From the NCBI GenBank assembly GCA_030847615.1, contig JAUMIR010000003.1:29014501-29078500 (forward strand): a stretch of 64,000 nt of DNA. The letters run 5' to 3'. Below, one piece after another: positions 32,340 to 43,512 of this stretch. The notes beneath the pieces were generated by a model that did no database searches, had not been told where the DNA came from, and saw only the letters and a program-made list of their open reading frames with translations. Made by a program: the position numbers and the translations under genes. The stretch is from Gambelia wislizenii. Taxonomy: Eukaryota > Chordata > Lepidosauria > Squamata > Crotaphytidae. Numbering within the stretch: position 1 is the first letter of the stretch; each line of letters opens with the position of its first letter.

Positions 32340-32870
32340 GATCATAGAGTCATAGAGCTGGAAGGAACTGTAAGGATAATCTAATCCAACTCTTTATATC
32401 AGGCAAGAATAAACAACTAAAGTTCCTCCCAAAAGATGGTCATCCAAAGACGTCAAAACAAAGAGAGTCCACCACCCTCCATGGCATTCTGTTCCACCTT
32501 TAAACTGCTAAGTTCTTCCTAATATTTAGGTGGAATCTTATATCTTATAATTTGAATCAATAGTTTGTGTTCTAGTTTCTTGAGTAGCACAAAATAAGCT
32601 TGCTCCATCTTCTACATGACAGCAGATATTTGAAAATGGCTATCATATAAACTCTCAACCCTCTCTCTCCAAGATAACCATACTTAGCTCCCTGATATAT
32701 TCCTCACAGTTTCCAGATGTTTGTTCTTCTTATTCACTATCCTGTGGATAGAGCTGGGCACAGTATTCCAGGTTAAGTCTATCCTGTAGGGATATTTGGT
32801 ATCTATATTAAGTGGCATACGGCACAGCCAATACAATATGAACTTCTTGTACAAACAGGAGAAACGAGTC
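32340..32870 (-). mobile_element. CR1 LINE 3' part, antisense, old
   Basis: The tail remnant ATCATAGAGTCATAGAGCTG and GGAAGGAACTGTAAGGATAA are followed by AAGTTCTTCCTAATATTTAG, AATAAGCTTGCTCCATCTTC and CAGTATTCCAGGTTAAGTCT. It is clearly CR1 but more diverged than the copies at 30333 and 44008. Confidence 0.78.
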
Positions 32871-32929
32871 AAGGTTAAAAAAAAAGGAAATTTACATTTA
32901 TTGTTTTAGGAAATTCACTGGGAATCCTA

Positions 32930-33402
32930 CCTGTCTAAAGAGGATCCAGTGCCAATCCACACTATTCAGAAGGAGGTGGGCCAAAACAGCAAAACAATGG
33001 GGTAAAAGCCTTCACAGATTTTCCCACACGTTTTCACAAATGGTGAGGTCGGTGTGTATTTTTGCTCATTTGGATTATTGAACAATAAAAATCTTGAAGG
33101 GAAGCACAAAGCTGACTGGCTGGGGGAGAGTGGGGGCAGGGCTTGCTAGGATGGCAAGTTCCTGAGGCCACCATGTTGGATTTTTGCCTTAGTGATCGCT
33201 TACTAAGGCGATAACAAAGGATCAATATTTTTCTGTTTTGCTTTCTTATAAAATTGGAAAATTGCTCTCTTGCACCAGCACACTTTGGAGCAACTTTTTT
33301 TAAAAAAATGAGGGTGGTGAAAAACTAACATGAGTAAATCACTTGCAGCTGCCATCAGGAATGTGAGGCTTACGGGGGCTTCTGAGGCCAGAAAAACCAT
33401 TT
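32930..33402 (+). mobile_element. hAT-like non-autonomous element, family X copy 2
   Basis: Shared words with copies 1 and 3 include GGCCACCATGTTGGATTTTT, GCCTTAGTGATCGCTTACTA and GATTGGCTGGG-type text. TTTTTTTAAAAAAATGAGGG and CTGCCATCAGGAATGTGAGG are also shared. The right end is lost. Confidence 0.55.
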
Positions 33403-33644
33403 TGACATTTCACTGCTACTGCAAGATGCCAATACTATGATGTATTTTGCATTTTTTTCCCTTATGTAGGTGGGCCCTCTCTTACTTCTTGGGAGAAAAC
33501 AGGGGAAGTTACCTTGGCAAGTAGGAAGGAAGCAAAAAGGTTTGAGTACATAGGTCAAAGAAAGAAACTGAAAGGTGAAACAAAAGTGCAGACATGCTCT
33601 CTAAAGTTCCCTCTCTCACCACTCACTTTACAAGTGTTGATGTC

Positions 33645-33865
33645 TGTTTGCTTCCAACATGTCCAAAGCAGAATAGAATGGTACTATAACTTCAGTTTGG
33701 ACACTATACTCCCGTGGATACAACTGAAAATTGCATTGGCTTTTTTGGTTGCCACATCACCCTCTTAACTCACGTTTAGCCTTTGATCTAGTGGGATCCC
33801 TGGATTTTTTCACATGTACTTTCATCCAGACCAGTGTCACTCCTCATCCTATATTTGTGCATTTC
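33645..33865 (-). mobile_element. CR1 LINE internal fragment, antisense
   Basis: CATGTCCAAAGCAGAATAGA, ATTGCATTGGCTTTTTTGGT and GATCTAGTGGGATCCCTGG correspond to the antisense CR1 ORF2 region seen at 44260-44470. Confidence 0.75.
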
Positions 33866-33929
33866 ATTTTTTTTCCTTCCTAAAGGTAATCTCTTACATT
33901 TTTCCCTGCTGAAATTAAATGTATTAGTT

Positions 33930-34040
33930 TGCTAGAAGGTCAAAGATCTCAAGGATATCTTTCATTGGGTACAACTGATGTTGTGGGCCTCAGTCCACCA
34001 AAGCTTATACCTAATAAAATAGTTTTGATCCAGTAACAGG
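33930..34040. repeat. Unclassified repeat tail-like piece
   Basis: GTGGGCCTCAGTCCACCAAA and GCTTATACCTAATAAAATAG resemble 40065-40135 and 46280-46335 (AGTTAGTCT.AAAGGTG). These look like one dispersed family. Class unknown. Confidence 0.35.
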
Positions 34041-34490
34041 AAACTGTATTTCATTAGTTGTTTTATCTATCAGTAAATGTGGGTTTCTTTTCCATCCCTT
34101 TTTCAGTTAGGTCAGTGTGAGGCAGTAGGTCAGTAAAATCAGTAAAGCAGAAACACCCTGTAAAGTAGGCAGTTTTGCATTCACCTAAATGATGTCAATG
34201 AGTTGGCAAATGGCACTGAAGGCAACTGCATCTTGAATGTCTTGAATTTTTCTATATCTTGAAGGTCTTGAGTAGTGATGTCATTGAAACTCAAAACTCC
34301 TTGAACCTAAGAGGTTCATAATTTTGCAAAGTATAACATGACTAAGCATTTATATCCCACTGTCTTTGCTCATGCTCAGTTGCTTCTTACTATAATATTT
34401 TAGCTCCCAGAGGAAAAGGGATAAAGACTTATTTGTAATGCACCTGCACAGCATGAGTATCTTTTAGTTACCCTTTCTCAAAGAAAAACA

Positions 34491-34529
34491 TAATACAATC
34501 CCTGTATCTGCAGCACATATATTCCCAGA
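34491..34529. mobile_element. Tigger/pogo-like MITE, left part (split by L1)
   Basis: ACAATCCCTGTATCTGCAGC resembles the TIR of the MITE at 24136. The rest continues after the L1 at 35732. Confidence 0.6.
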
Positions 34530-34544
34530 CTTACCATGGATATT
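34530..34544. repeat. 15-bp target-site duplication of L1 (left)
   Basis: CTTACCATGGATATT here is identical to 35717-35731. Confidence 0.93.
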
Positions 34545-35716
34545 TTTTTTTAATTGTGTATTTTATTAGTATTTTCATTACACCAAATAAAAACATTTGA
34601 CGACATTTAACAACATAGAATTAAACATAAAAACAACATTTAACATTGCATAATAGCCCACAATCCCCCGACGTAACCCCCCCTAACACACCTCACCCTA
34701 CACTACCATTCGTACTCCCAATTAACCCATATTCCTCCAGATTTTTCTTCTATTTACACAACCATTCACATAGACAACTTCCTCTTTTCCTTTATATCCA
34801 ATGTTATCTTCACTCAACCTCTCCCTCTTCCTTATTTTCCTTATCTTGTTCTGTTAAAGTTATACCTTCTATCTCTTTTCCTTAATCTAAGTCGTTATTT
34901 CTCTAGGCAAACTATTGCCCATTCTCCCCATTTCTCTTTCCAAATTGGGGCTAGAATTTCCCAGTCATCACAACTTTTCTGTGTCTTTTCCTCATCTAAC
35001 AACATAGTTAATCTATCCATTTCATACATGTCATATAATTTCAACAGCCATTCTTCTGTTGTTGGTTCTTGTTGACTCTTCCAATTCTTCGCTAATATAA
35101 TTCTTGCTGCCGTTATCATGTATAACAAAATTTTTTCATGTTTTCTTTGTTTCCAGGTGTTTATCTTTTGCACCATATTTAGCAGATAAATCTCTGGTTC
35201 GCTCTGGAAGTCTACTTTCAAAATTTTTCCGATTAGCTTGTGTATCTTACTCCAATACTTCTTTACCACCTCGCATCTCCACCACATGTGGTAGAAGGTG
35301 CCCACTGTTTTTTTACACTTCCAACAAAGGTCAGATGAGTTTTTGTAGATTTTAGCTATCTTTTCAGGTGATAAGTACCACCTGAACATTATCTTATAGT
35401 AATTTTCTTTTATATTGTTACTCTTAGTAAATCTTATGTTTTTTATCCAGGCTTGTTCCCATTGCTCCAACATAATTTCATGGCCTATGTCTTGGGCCCA
35501 TCTTACCATATGTGTTTTTATTCTTTCCTGTTCTAACTTATAAGTGAGCAGTATTTTATATATTTTAGATATTCTTTTTTTCCCTCCACTTTGTATAACC
35601 TTATCTAACTCAGTCTTCTCCTGTTCTATACCTTCTAGCTTAGAGTCTTGTTTGAATTTCTCAGATAGTTGTCTGTGTAAAAACCAATGACACCGTATAT
35701 TGTCTCGCATTAGTTC
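34545..35716 (-). mobile_element. 5'-truncated L1 LINE inserted into a MITE
   Basis: The insertion is on the minus strand, with its A-tail as TTTTTTTT at 34545-34552. A ~340-bp 3' UTR and the last part of ORF2 follow. A perfect 15-bp duplication flanks it. The host site is a Tigger-like MITE, whose halves are at 34491-34529 and 35732-36050. Confidence 0.92.
34895..35716 (-). pseudogene. L1 ORF2 C-terminal part, still open
   Basis: The open frame begins in flanking DNA (ATG at 35752). Its first ~12 residues are therefore not L1. From about ELMRDNIRCHWFLHRQLSEK the product is the C-terminal domain of L1 ORF2. A Cys/His motif CWKCKKTVGTFYHMWWRC (CX2CX8HX4C) aligns with the same motif in the full-length L1 at 52569-58379. 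There is no EN or RT catalytic core, so it cannot be an enzyme. The absence of stops over ~270 codons suggests a fairly recent insertion. Confidence 0.88.
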
Positions 35717-35731
35717 CTTACCATGGATATT
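35717..35731. repeat. 15-bp target-site duplication of L1 (right)
   Basis: CTTACCATGGATATT, identical to the left copy. Confidence 0.93.
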
Positions 35732-36050
35732 GAAGACTGTAGATAATAGCAAACCCTATTAAAATGAGTTACCTCTGGTCCAAGCATACCATAGAGTCAT
35801 GTTGAAGGACCTAGAACATGCCAAGAGATAACACCTCTTTAGGTATCTTGTAGGTCCTCCAGTGCAACTCTAGGGTCAGCTCTCAGTGAAAGCATACCAT
35901 AGAGTCAAGCTGGAGGAACTTGAAGGTGTCTAGAGAGACCATATTTTTAAAAACATGGCTGTGGTGAATCCACAGGTACAGGTCCCATGGATACAGTAGC
36001 GGAAATTTGTATCTGCAATTCAACATGTGGTAGTTCCATATTGATCTACT
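35732..36050. mobile_element. Tigger/pogo-like MITE, right part
   Basis: CATACCATAGAGTCATGTTG, GACCTAGAACATGCC and a second AGCATACCATAGAGTCAAGC suggest an internal repeat. The end CCATGGATACAGTAGCGG resembles other Tigger-like MITEs here. Confidence 0.55.
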
Positions 36051-36899
36051 CCAGTTGTAAACAAAGTATAGGTGATAACAGCCATTCAGAGAAGGATGTG
36101 CCATGGCCCATGTTATGGTACTCTACATAGGGAAACACTTTGATGGCAATACTAGCAAAAATATGATGTAGCAATTACAGATCCAGAAGATGCTGTAAAT
36201 CCAAACCCTACATAAGTTCTAAAGGTCTTCCTTTCCCCTTAATGCCCCCCTCCCCATAGTCAAACTCCCTGCTTTGTTTCCTGCTGGTATAAACCCAGAA
36301 GTGTTGGGGATCAGACAGTTCTTCTGCCACAGATTTTCATTCTCTCATCCTCCTTTACCAAATGTTCTCTCAAAAACTGTTATATAACATTTATTAAAGC
36401 AGTAAATTTGATTCCCCGCCCCCCCGCTCAAAGAACACAAATATTTTATTTAACTTGAGCAATGGCTTCCAAAGTGAAAGACAAACGAAGGAGGAATCCA
36501 GAGTGCTGAAATATTTACAATTAGGAAGGATGTCAAAAACCCTAATTGAACAATGACATGCTGTCATAGTGTGCTTAAATGCAATCTGATAATGGCATGT
36601 GGCATAAACCATGTCAAGATGAAAAATATGTATTAGCTGCCCTTTGAAAACTCTTGAAGTTTTTTATACCAGTGACAGATATTGCCTACAGCAGCAGAAC
36701 AATTCAAAGAAACCAAACCGTAGAAAAGCAAGGTCGGTAACCGATTGAACGAAGTAAAAGATCAAGGCAGGGAAATGTTTTGCCAGGAACTATGAGGTGA
36801 GAAATGTTTTATCACAATGCTGTTTCTTTGCTGAGTGAGGGGGAAAGAGGCCACATTACTATATAGAGATTTCTTCTTATTTTTCAGAGGTTCCTGTAT
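36051..36899. other. Non-coding stretch, nothing recognised
   Basis: No gene or named repeat; poly-C patch at 36417-36427. Confidence 0.4.
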
Positions 36900-37300
36900 A
36901 GCAGTGATAATCTACATCAGGGGTGGGCAAAGAGTGGCCTGTGAGCTACGTGCAGCCTCACAGGACCATTGTTGTGGTTCCCCAAGGCCCACCAAGGGGG
37001 TCATATTTTTTTTATGAAACTTTTTTTTTTAAAGTCCAAAATGCCCACAAATACCCTTGGGACATATTGGTTACTTTCAAAAGGCCTCTCCTGACCCTAA
37101 ATTGGTCCTGGGGACAAAAACAGAAAGTAAAGAACAGATTATTTCCTGTTGCTCAAAAAAGGCTTCTCCTGGGCGTAAAATGGTCCAAGGCAGCCTCAAT
37201 AATGTAGAAAAATTACCTCCATGCCCTCTATATTTTTTTGGATTTTTTTTTCTGTGTGTGAGGTGGAGGATGCAACCCTCCAACGTTTCCTGATGGTTAA
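36900..37300. mobile_element. Degraded hAT-like repeat
   Basis: CATCAGGGGTGGGCAAAGAG is a typical hAT MITE end. The following part shares words with 25740-26070. The right end is unclear. Confidence 0.45.
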
Positions 37301-37710
37301 TCAAACCTTCTAACCTTCCATTGTTGTGCAACTCTATTCTCTTCCCCATCATTATCTGAGCAATAGTGGCTGATGGGTTCTAGTTCAGGAATGAGGTCTA
37401 ATCTGTTATGGGTTTTATCCAGATTTTAAAAGAAATACCCAAATTCTGTTTGGAGGATAGGGTTCAGCACCTTGGATAACATCTTTAAAATCTGGAATAA
37501 AACCCAGAACAGATTTGCTACACCCTTAATACAAAAGCCACCAGCACCCCCTTTTAAGCAAAGCTTTTAAGCAATAAGTTACATGTAAGGTAGGTAACCC
37601 TAATACGTTACTTGTGAGTAACATGAAGTTAAAGCAGTTTCCTTTCAAAGCTAACAAAATGAGTAAACAATGAAATTATTTTATTGGTGCAATGAACAAT
37701 GGTTTTTAGT

Positions 37711-38049
37711 TACAGTCCTCCCTCCACATTCACGGCCCCCACACTCCCAGTTCTGCATATTCGCGGTTTGCCGTGAGGGGAGGTCGGGGAAAGTGGCGAT
37801 GGGCCTCTGAGGCCCCCTTGCCACTTTCAGGAGGGAGGTGGAAGGTGGGGGAAGTGACTATAGGGGCCTCCAGAGGCCCCGTAGTCACTTGGGGAGGGAG
37901 GTGGAGGCAGTAGGAAAGTGGCAATGGGGCCTCTGAAGGCCCCATCACCACTTTTGGGCAGACGGGGAGGGCTGTCATTATTCACGGAATTTTCACATTC
38001 GCGGGGGTCTGCAGAACCTAACCCCCATGAATGTGGAGGGAGGTCTGTA
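37711..38049. mobile_element. TA-flanked MITE with three internal hairpin units
   Basis: The left end CAGTCCTCCCTCCACATTCA and the reverse of the right end CAGACCTCCCTCCACATTCA are nearly identical inverted repeats. TA flanks the 335-bp element (37713-38047). The core holds three ~53-bp units, each a GTGGC..GGGGCC...GGCCCC..GCCAC-type palindrome followed by GGGAGG(T)GG. TA duplication fits Tc1/mariner/pogo-type movement. Confidence 0.88.
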
Positions 38050-39110
38050 TTCCCAAAGCACACCTTTAATGACATTTTAGGTGCATTTTGAGAGGAAATT
38101 CTCAAGCTTTAGGCCAATGTCTTATTAATTTTAAGAGGTTTTTTTCCCTCTCAAAAAGTAATGAAAAGAAACAGAAAAGTATTGAGCAGCTCAGCTTTTT
38201 AAATGATAGCTCAACTAGTAATTAATGGAATATTATTTTTAAAAAAACTCAAAGCAACGAACACCAATGTTTTACATTCTAAACATTGTAACAAGGAATG
38301 GGAATGATATAATTTTCTAAGTTTTGATCGCAAGATAATATTGATTGGAGAGAATAAGCATTGTACTAACTCAGGTATCTGCACTTTCTACCTACCTAAT
38401 GTGTGGGCTAGAATTTAATTATCTAATAGCTCTACAAATTTAAAATATTTCATACACAGTTCTTGGCTTGAAAAATTACCAAATTACATTTAGCTATGGG
38501 GGAAGGGGAGAATAATAATTGAAAATGCCTATTTGATGATGTGCATTATGATGGAGACCCCTTGGGAACATCTAACTAGTGGGCTTCAACCAAACATGGC
38601 ATGACTACCAGACAAAGAGACCAATCCATTCCAGTGAAAGTGTATGGGAGGGTGTAATGATGGAGTGCCTTCAGCACTTCCATCATGGGGAAAGATCTCA
38701 TCAGCAAGAACTACAACTCCTATTATCTGTAATTTTCCATTCTCTGATTTATTGGCAAAGGGTGGACCCTCATTTCTTAAACATGACCTGATTGGAGAGT
38801 CAATCAGATTTGGCTAATGGAATTTTGAGTTTCTGCAATTCCTTTGTCTTGAGACACATGGCTTGAGACCAGCAGAGCAGACACATGGCTTAAGAACATC
38901 AAAGAGCCACATGGTCTTGAGGAGGTCTGAGGAGCAGATCTCACACACATGGCTGAGGAGTGATAAAAACCAGGCAAAAGTGATATCATGAAGTCTAAGG
39001 TGCAGACTTCTCAAAAGACTCTGAATCCCATCATCACAGACTGATTACTATGGACTTCATAAATGTAAGAAACTATCTTCTTGGCTTAGGAGAATATCTA
39101 GATAGAAGTG
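38050..39110. other. Non-coding stretch, nothing recognised
   Basis: No gene or family is recognised. Open frames at 38579 and 38804-39014 have no domain. Confidence 0.4.
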
Positions 39111-39117
39111 TGTTAGT

Positions 39118-39150
39118 TTTAAGTTTTAAGTGTGTTAGTTTTAAGTTTTA
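39118..39150. repeat. Short tandem duplication
   Basis: GTGTGTTAGTTTTAAGTTTT(AA) occurs twice in a row. Confidence 0.75.
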
Positions 39151-39663
39151 AAGTTTTAAAAGGCTCTGTGGGGAATGAGCAGTCTCACTCATTAGGACAA
39201 CCGATTCACATTGATTTACATTCCCCATAAGAGTAGAAGTAGAAAGGTGATTGGCCGGACATAGACAGGGGACACAGCTTGCTAACAAGGCAAGTGCTTG
39301 GAACCACCAGCTTGGATTTTTGCCTTAGCAAATGTGTGCTGAAACAATGAAACAGCCTTGGTTTTTTTTTTCCTTTTGTTTCTTAAGGCGGAATATCACA
39401 CTTTCACACCTTAGATATCCTTTTTTTTAAAAAAAAACCTATTGTTTGGCAGCAACAGGTGAAAATACATTTTAAAAATGTGAGTAATTCACTCATGCCC
39501 ACCATTTTGATTCACAGGCATGTCCGCTGGGACAGCTAAAGCAGATAGCTTCACATGCCTGCGATTTTGCCAAAAAAAAGTTAAGACAAATCAAACCTGC
39601 TTCGAATTGGTATTAGTGCACATCAATCCACATTTTTTCCCCTCATATAGAGAAGCCCTCTGA
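39150..39663 (+). mobile_element. hAT-like non-autonomous element, family X copy 3
   Basis: GTGATTGGCCGGACATAGAC, CTTGGATTTTTGCCTTAGCA, GAAACAGCCTTGG and ATTTTGATTCACAGGCATGT align with copy 1. The right end ATCCACATTTTTTCCCCTCA is close to copy 1's ATCCACATTTTATTCCCTCG. Confidence 0.6.
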
Positions 39664-40064
39664 GAGAAAAAAAAAAATCTGATAGCTCTAAGAGGGGAGT
39701 TTTTGTTTTTTGCAATGAAACAGTCAGAAATACAAGTTTACATATATAAAATCATGGCAGTTGGTAGACTCTGGGAGGCAAAATGTTTCAAAGGTATCCT
39801 GTTGCCCACTCTGGCTAAATGTGTGGCAGGAGAATCAGCATGTCTATAAACCCAAACTCCCTGATTTAAACAGTTCTCTTAATATATATATAAGTTTGTC
39901 ACTTATGTATATATCTGCAGGAGTGGTTGAGAGTGGTCTGACAAGCCTCCCTGCAAACCATTCCTTATCCTATTAGATTCTACCACACTCCCACAACTGT
40001 ATAAATATGTTTGATAACCTGAGGCTTTAATATAACTCTGTAATACATCTCAAGAAGTGGATTG

Positions 40065-40215
40065 ATATCCGTGAAAGTTCATGCTAACATTTTTTTTAAA
40101 AAAAATCAAACAGTTAGTCTTAAAGGTGCTGCTAGATTTCTTCCCTCCCATTCTATTTCTTCTTTTTATGTTTTGACAGACTAACACTGCTGCTACTTCT
40201 TGAAAAACTACATTC
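40065..40215. repeat. Unclassified dispersed repeat piece
   Basis: GTGAAAGTTCATGCTAACAT, CAGTTAGTCTTAAAGGTGCT and TTTTGACAGACTAACACTGC resemble 46280-46335 and 33930-34040. Class unknown. Confidence 0.4.
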
Positions 40216-40371
40216 CTTTTTAGAGTTTCCAGTTATATGGAAGGTTGTAAACTCATTCTTCTGAATTTGCTTATGAATCCACTGCAGACACTGAGGTTCA
40301 GTGCATAAGGATCTATGAAGAAGCTGAGTTCCCAGGAATGTCGGGCATTTGCCTGCATGCGCTTGAATCAT

Positions 40372-40548
40372 AAAATCATAGAGCTGGAAGATACCACAAA
40401 TGCCATCTAGTCCAGGCCCCTGCCCTGCAGGAATATACAATCAAAGCATTCCTGACAGATGACCATCCAGCCTCTGTTTAAAAACCTCCAAAGAAGAAGG
40501 CTCCACCACACACCAAAGCAGTGTATTCCACTGTCCAAGAGCTCTTAC
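40372..40548 (-). mobile_element. CR1 LINE 3' end, antisense
   Basis: ATCATAGAGCTGGAAGATAC, TGCCATCTAGTCCAGGCCCC, TGCAGGAATATACAATCAAA and CATCCAGCCTCTGTTTAAAA are the antisense CR1 3' UTR. Confidence 0.85.
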
Positions 40549-40782
40549 CAGGGCTTGTTTAACCAGTCTGCCAAATCAGCATTGGCGGGGGGTCCTAGGT
40601 CAAGAGAGGGCCCTGTAGCCTCCTTAATCTGACGAAGGAGACAGCCAGTAGGAGCCCCCTCCTACCCTCCTCCTCCCAAAACCTCCGCAGGCTTTTTTTT
40701 TAAGCGTCTCACAAACCCAAAGAGAAAGCGAAAGAAACAGCAGCTCTCTGTGGCAGAAGCTGGAGGGAGAGGCACGGAGAAG

Positions 40783-40784
<2 letters not shown>

Positions 40785-40855
<71 letters not shown>

Positions 40856-40955
40856 AATTTGAGTGTTATCTCCCTCAGAAATGTTTTCTTTCTTTCTTTC
40901 CCTTCCCTTCCCTTCCCTTCCCTTCCCTTCCCTTCCCTTCCCTTCCCTTCCCATC
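40785..40955. repeat. Compound microsatellite (GT)n(GA)n and (CCCTT)n
   Basis: (GT)n at 40785-40817 and (GA)n at 40817-40850 lie ~50 bp from a TTTC/CCCTT array at 40884-40951. The long open frames on both strands here are repeat-driven. Confidence 0.95.
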
Positions 40956-41064
40956 TTGGTTCCTCTCCCCTCCCTTTCCACCTTGGTCTTCTTCAGCTTC
41001 CTCTCCTTGCTGCCATCTGAGTTCAGCCTGCAAAAGGAATGTGTGTGTTTGCCCATGTGCATTC

Positions 41065-41272
41065 AAGTCATTTCTGAGTAAGGCAAACCTACCATGGGGT
41101 TTTCTAGGCAAGGTTTGTTCAAAGAGGGGGTGTGCCTTTGCCTTCCTTTGAGGCTGAGAGAGTGTGACATGCCCAAGGTCACCCAGTGAGCATTCATGGC
41201 CGAGTAAGGATTCAAACCCTGGTCTCCACAGTCATAGGGCAATGCTGAAACTTCTACAACACTCTGGTTCTT
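41065..41272 (-). mobile_element. tRNA-headed SINE, antisense
   Basis: Antisense body: AGGTCACCCAGTGAG and GATTCAAACCCTGGTCTCCA (antisense B box), preceded by CATGGGGTTTTCTAGGCAAG. Same family as 24390-24606. Confidence 0.78.
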
Positions 41273-41396
41273 TTAACAGAAGAAATTAAAGAATAGAAAT
41301 AAAAAATAGAGTAATATTACTGGGAAGAATGGTTTTACTGTTGTCACTAAAACACCAATTTCCCATTAGTGTTATGTGAGAGGCATTGGCCTAGAG

Positions 41397-41640
41397 CAGT
41401 TGTTTTTAACCTTTTAACCTTGTTTTTAACCTTTTCTTTAGTAGGGTCCCCCTTTAAATATCTTTTGTGGCCCCAAGACTTAACTCAAGATTTAAAACCC
41501 TAATAATAATAACTAAGAACAGCAACAATACAATTACACCATCCATTTAACTTTCCCTCAGAGGCACGCTTGCTTCTTCCTGCAAGTTTGTGGCTGGAGT
41601 GGATTAAATGGCAATGTGCAGGCCAAGCCAGCCAGCTTTC
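41397..41640. mobile_element. hAT MITE, second copy, truncated
   Basis: Starts CAGTTGTTTTTAACC, with the stretch TTTTTAACCTTTTAACCTTG locally duplicated, and continues with AAATATCTTTTGTGGCCCCA as in 29158-29510. It breaks off after AGCCAGCCAGCTTTCG, so its right TIR is missing. Confidence 0.75.
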
Positions 41641-42039
41641 GTGAGTAAAAATCACCGAAATATAACACTCAAATGTCCCTGTGGTACCGCAACAGTCATC
41701 CAAAAGGGACGCCCTGCAGCAGCCTCGCAACGTGACAAGGCTGCTTCCGTTGCATTTTAGACGTCCGAAAAAGTCCTAAATCTTCCGCAGCTGTGCCAGT
41801 CAGATTTTTTTGTTAATTATGCTGCGTTAATGTTCAGACTAGCAAAGGTGCAGGGGCGTGGCCTCCCAAGCAGAGGAAGGCTTTATGGGGAAGAGGATCA
41901 TAGCATCATAGAATCATAGAATCATAGAATTGTAGAGTTGGAAGAGACCACGAAGGCCATCCAGTACAACTCCCTGCCACGCAGGAAATCTAAGAGCATG
42001 TGTTCCCTTTACCGGCTGCTTCTGCAAGTTTTTTTTGCC

Positions 42040-43122
42040 TCCCACTGTTGGGTCCTTGCGCTGTTTGCCTTGTTCCCTCTATGACAGTTTGACTATTTTC
42101 TCCAGCCCTTTTGCTTTCCAGAATACTGTCTCCCTCCCCCATATGACTCAGTTTAAAGCCCTCCTGATCAAATTCTTGAGACTGTTGGCAAAAATGTTTC
42201 TTCCAACTGTCGTAAGATGCACCCCATCTCTTGCCAAAAGTCCCCCCTCATGGAAGCGCAGTCCATGATCCAAGAATCCAAATTGTTCTCAGCGACACCA
42301 TCTACGGAGGCAGTTGTTTACATCGGCTATTTTCCTCTCCCTTCCTGGACCATGCCCTTCAACTGGCAGAAGAGACGAGATGACAACCTGTGCATCCATT
42401 TCTTTCAGCTTCCTTCCCAGGGCCTCATAATCTCTTCTGATCTTGGGAAAGCTGTGCCTTGCCATAACATTGGTTCCCACATGGACCAAAAGGAAGGGGT
42501 AATGATCCGTAGGCTTGACGAGTCTTGTCAGCCTCTCCGTCACATCACGGATCTTTGCCCCAGGGAGACAACACACCTCCCGAGTCATCTTGTCAGGCGC
42601 ACAAACCACTGCTTCTGTACCCCGCAGCAAGGAGTCCCCCACCACCACCACACGCCTCCACTGAGGCTTCGCAGCTGCTGTTCCTTGCAGTGGTACTCTC
42701 AAGGTCCCCTGCTCTACCCCTGAAGTCTGTCCATACTGTTCTTCCCCATTGTCCTTGATAAGGGAAAAGACTTCGAATCGATTCTGTAGCTGCAAGCTGC
42801 TCGAAGAATCCCTGGATTTTCTTGTTCTGTGTGTGACATTCCTCCAGCTGTCTACTTCCTGTGACTGTGAAGTGACCCTTTCCTCTGCAGCCACTTCCTC
42901 TGTGCGGTCCCCATCCAAGACTGTTCATTCTGTTCTGTCGAGGGAAACCTCTTGCTTACGAATCTGTTCTGTGTAGCTACCCGTGTCTCCAGCTGCTGGA
43001 CTTTCTCCTCCAAGAGGGCTACCAGCTTGCACTTGTTGCATGTGAAGTTCTCCACATGTAGGCAAGAAGACAAACATCGCACAAATGTTGCAGGTGACTG
43101 CCGCAGCCCCCTCAGTGTCCAT
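42040..43122 (-). pseudogene. CR1 ORF1 (zinc finger, coiled coil, GDSL-type esterase)
   Basis: The N-terminus MDTEGAAAVTCNICAMFVFL and, in another frame, ENFTCNKCKLVALLEEKVQQ give a Cys-rich finger followed by a short coiled coil. The main frame (42918-42289) has RVVVVGDSLLRGTEAVVC, then VCCLPGAKIRDV, then FLLVHVGTNV. This is the GDS serine block and the HVGTN block of SGNH/GDSL esterases, a known ORF1 domain of CR1/L2-type LINEs. In the intact element the protein would bind RNA and possibly lipid or acyl groups. At least two frameshifts (near 43050 and near 42900) break it. A host gene is ruled out by the CR1 3' tail and 5' UTR around it. Confidence 0.8.
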
Positions 43123-43489
43123 GGTGAAAGCTTTTAGGTAATCTAAAAACTCTTAGGTAATGCTGAGAACACTAAGCTGTACTTTTAGGTATGCTGTATT
43201 TTTGTTTGGTCACTGAAATTCGCGCGCCGTTAGGCTTGCACCTCAGCAACAAGCAGCCTCTCCGAACAGTCAAAATGGCTGTCCAGAAGCTGGTCTCCTT
43301 CTTCTCCCTGGCAGGAAACTGGCCTGGAAACTTGCAGGAAACTGGCTGTCCAGAAGCTGCTCTCTTTCTTCCCTCTGGCAGGAGACGGATAGATCCTCCA
43401 TGACTAAAAGGATAGGAAGCCTGCATTTTCTAGCTAAAGAAAGAATCACAGACTGCCAAAATAGCAGGGGGGAAGATCAAAGAAAAGTC

Positions 43490-43512
43490 TCTTTCTCTCT
43501 CTCTCTCTCTAC
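43490..43512. repeat. (CT)n microsatellite in CR1 5' UTR
   Basis: CTCTTTCTCTCTCTCTCTC run. Confidence 0.8.

Noticed and set aside
34895..35752. 285-codon open frame as a novel host protein
   Set aside because: It is the C-terminal part of L1 ORF2, flanked by a 15-bp TSD. The start codon lies in flanking DNA.
40709..41111. Open frames rich in Ser/Leu/His/Thr and in Lys/Gly/Glu
   Set aside because: Direct translations of GT, GA and CCCTT microsatellites.
42289..42918. 209-codon open frame with GDSL esterase motif as a host lipase gene
   Set aside because: It sits between a CR1 5' UTR and a CR1 3' tail on the same strand. GDSL-type esterase is a known CR1/L2 ORF1 domain, and the frame is broken upstream.
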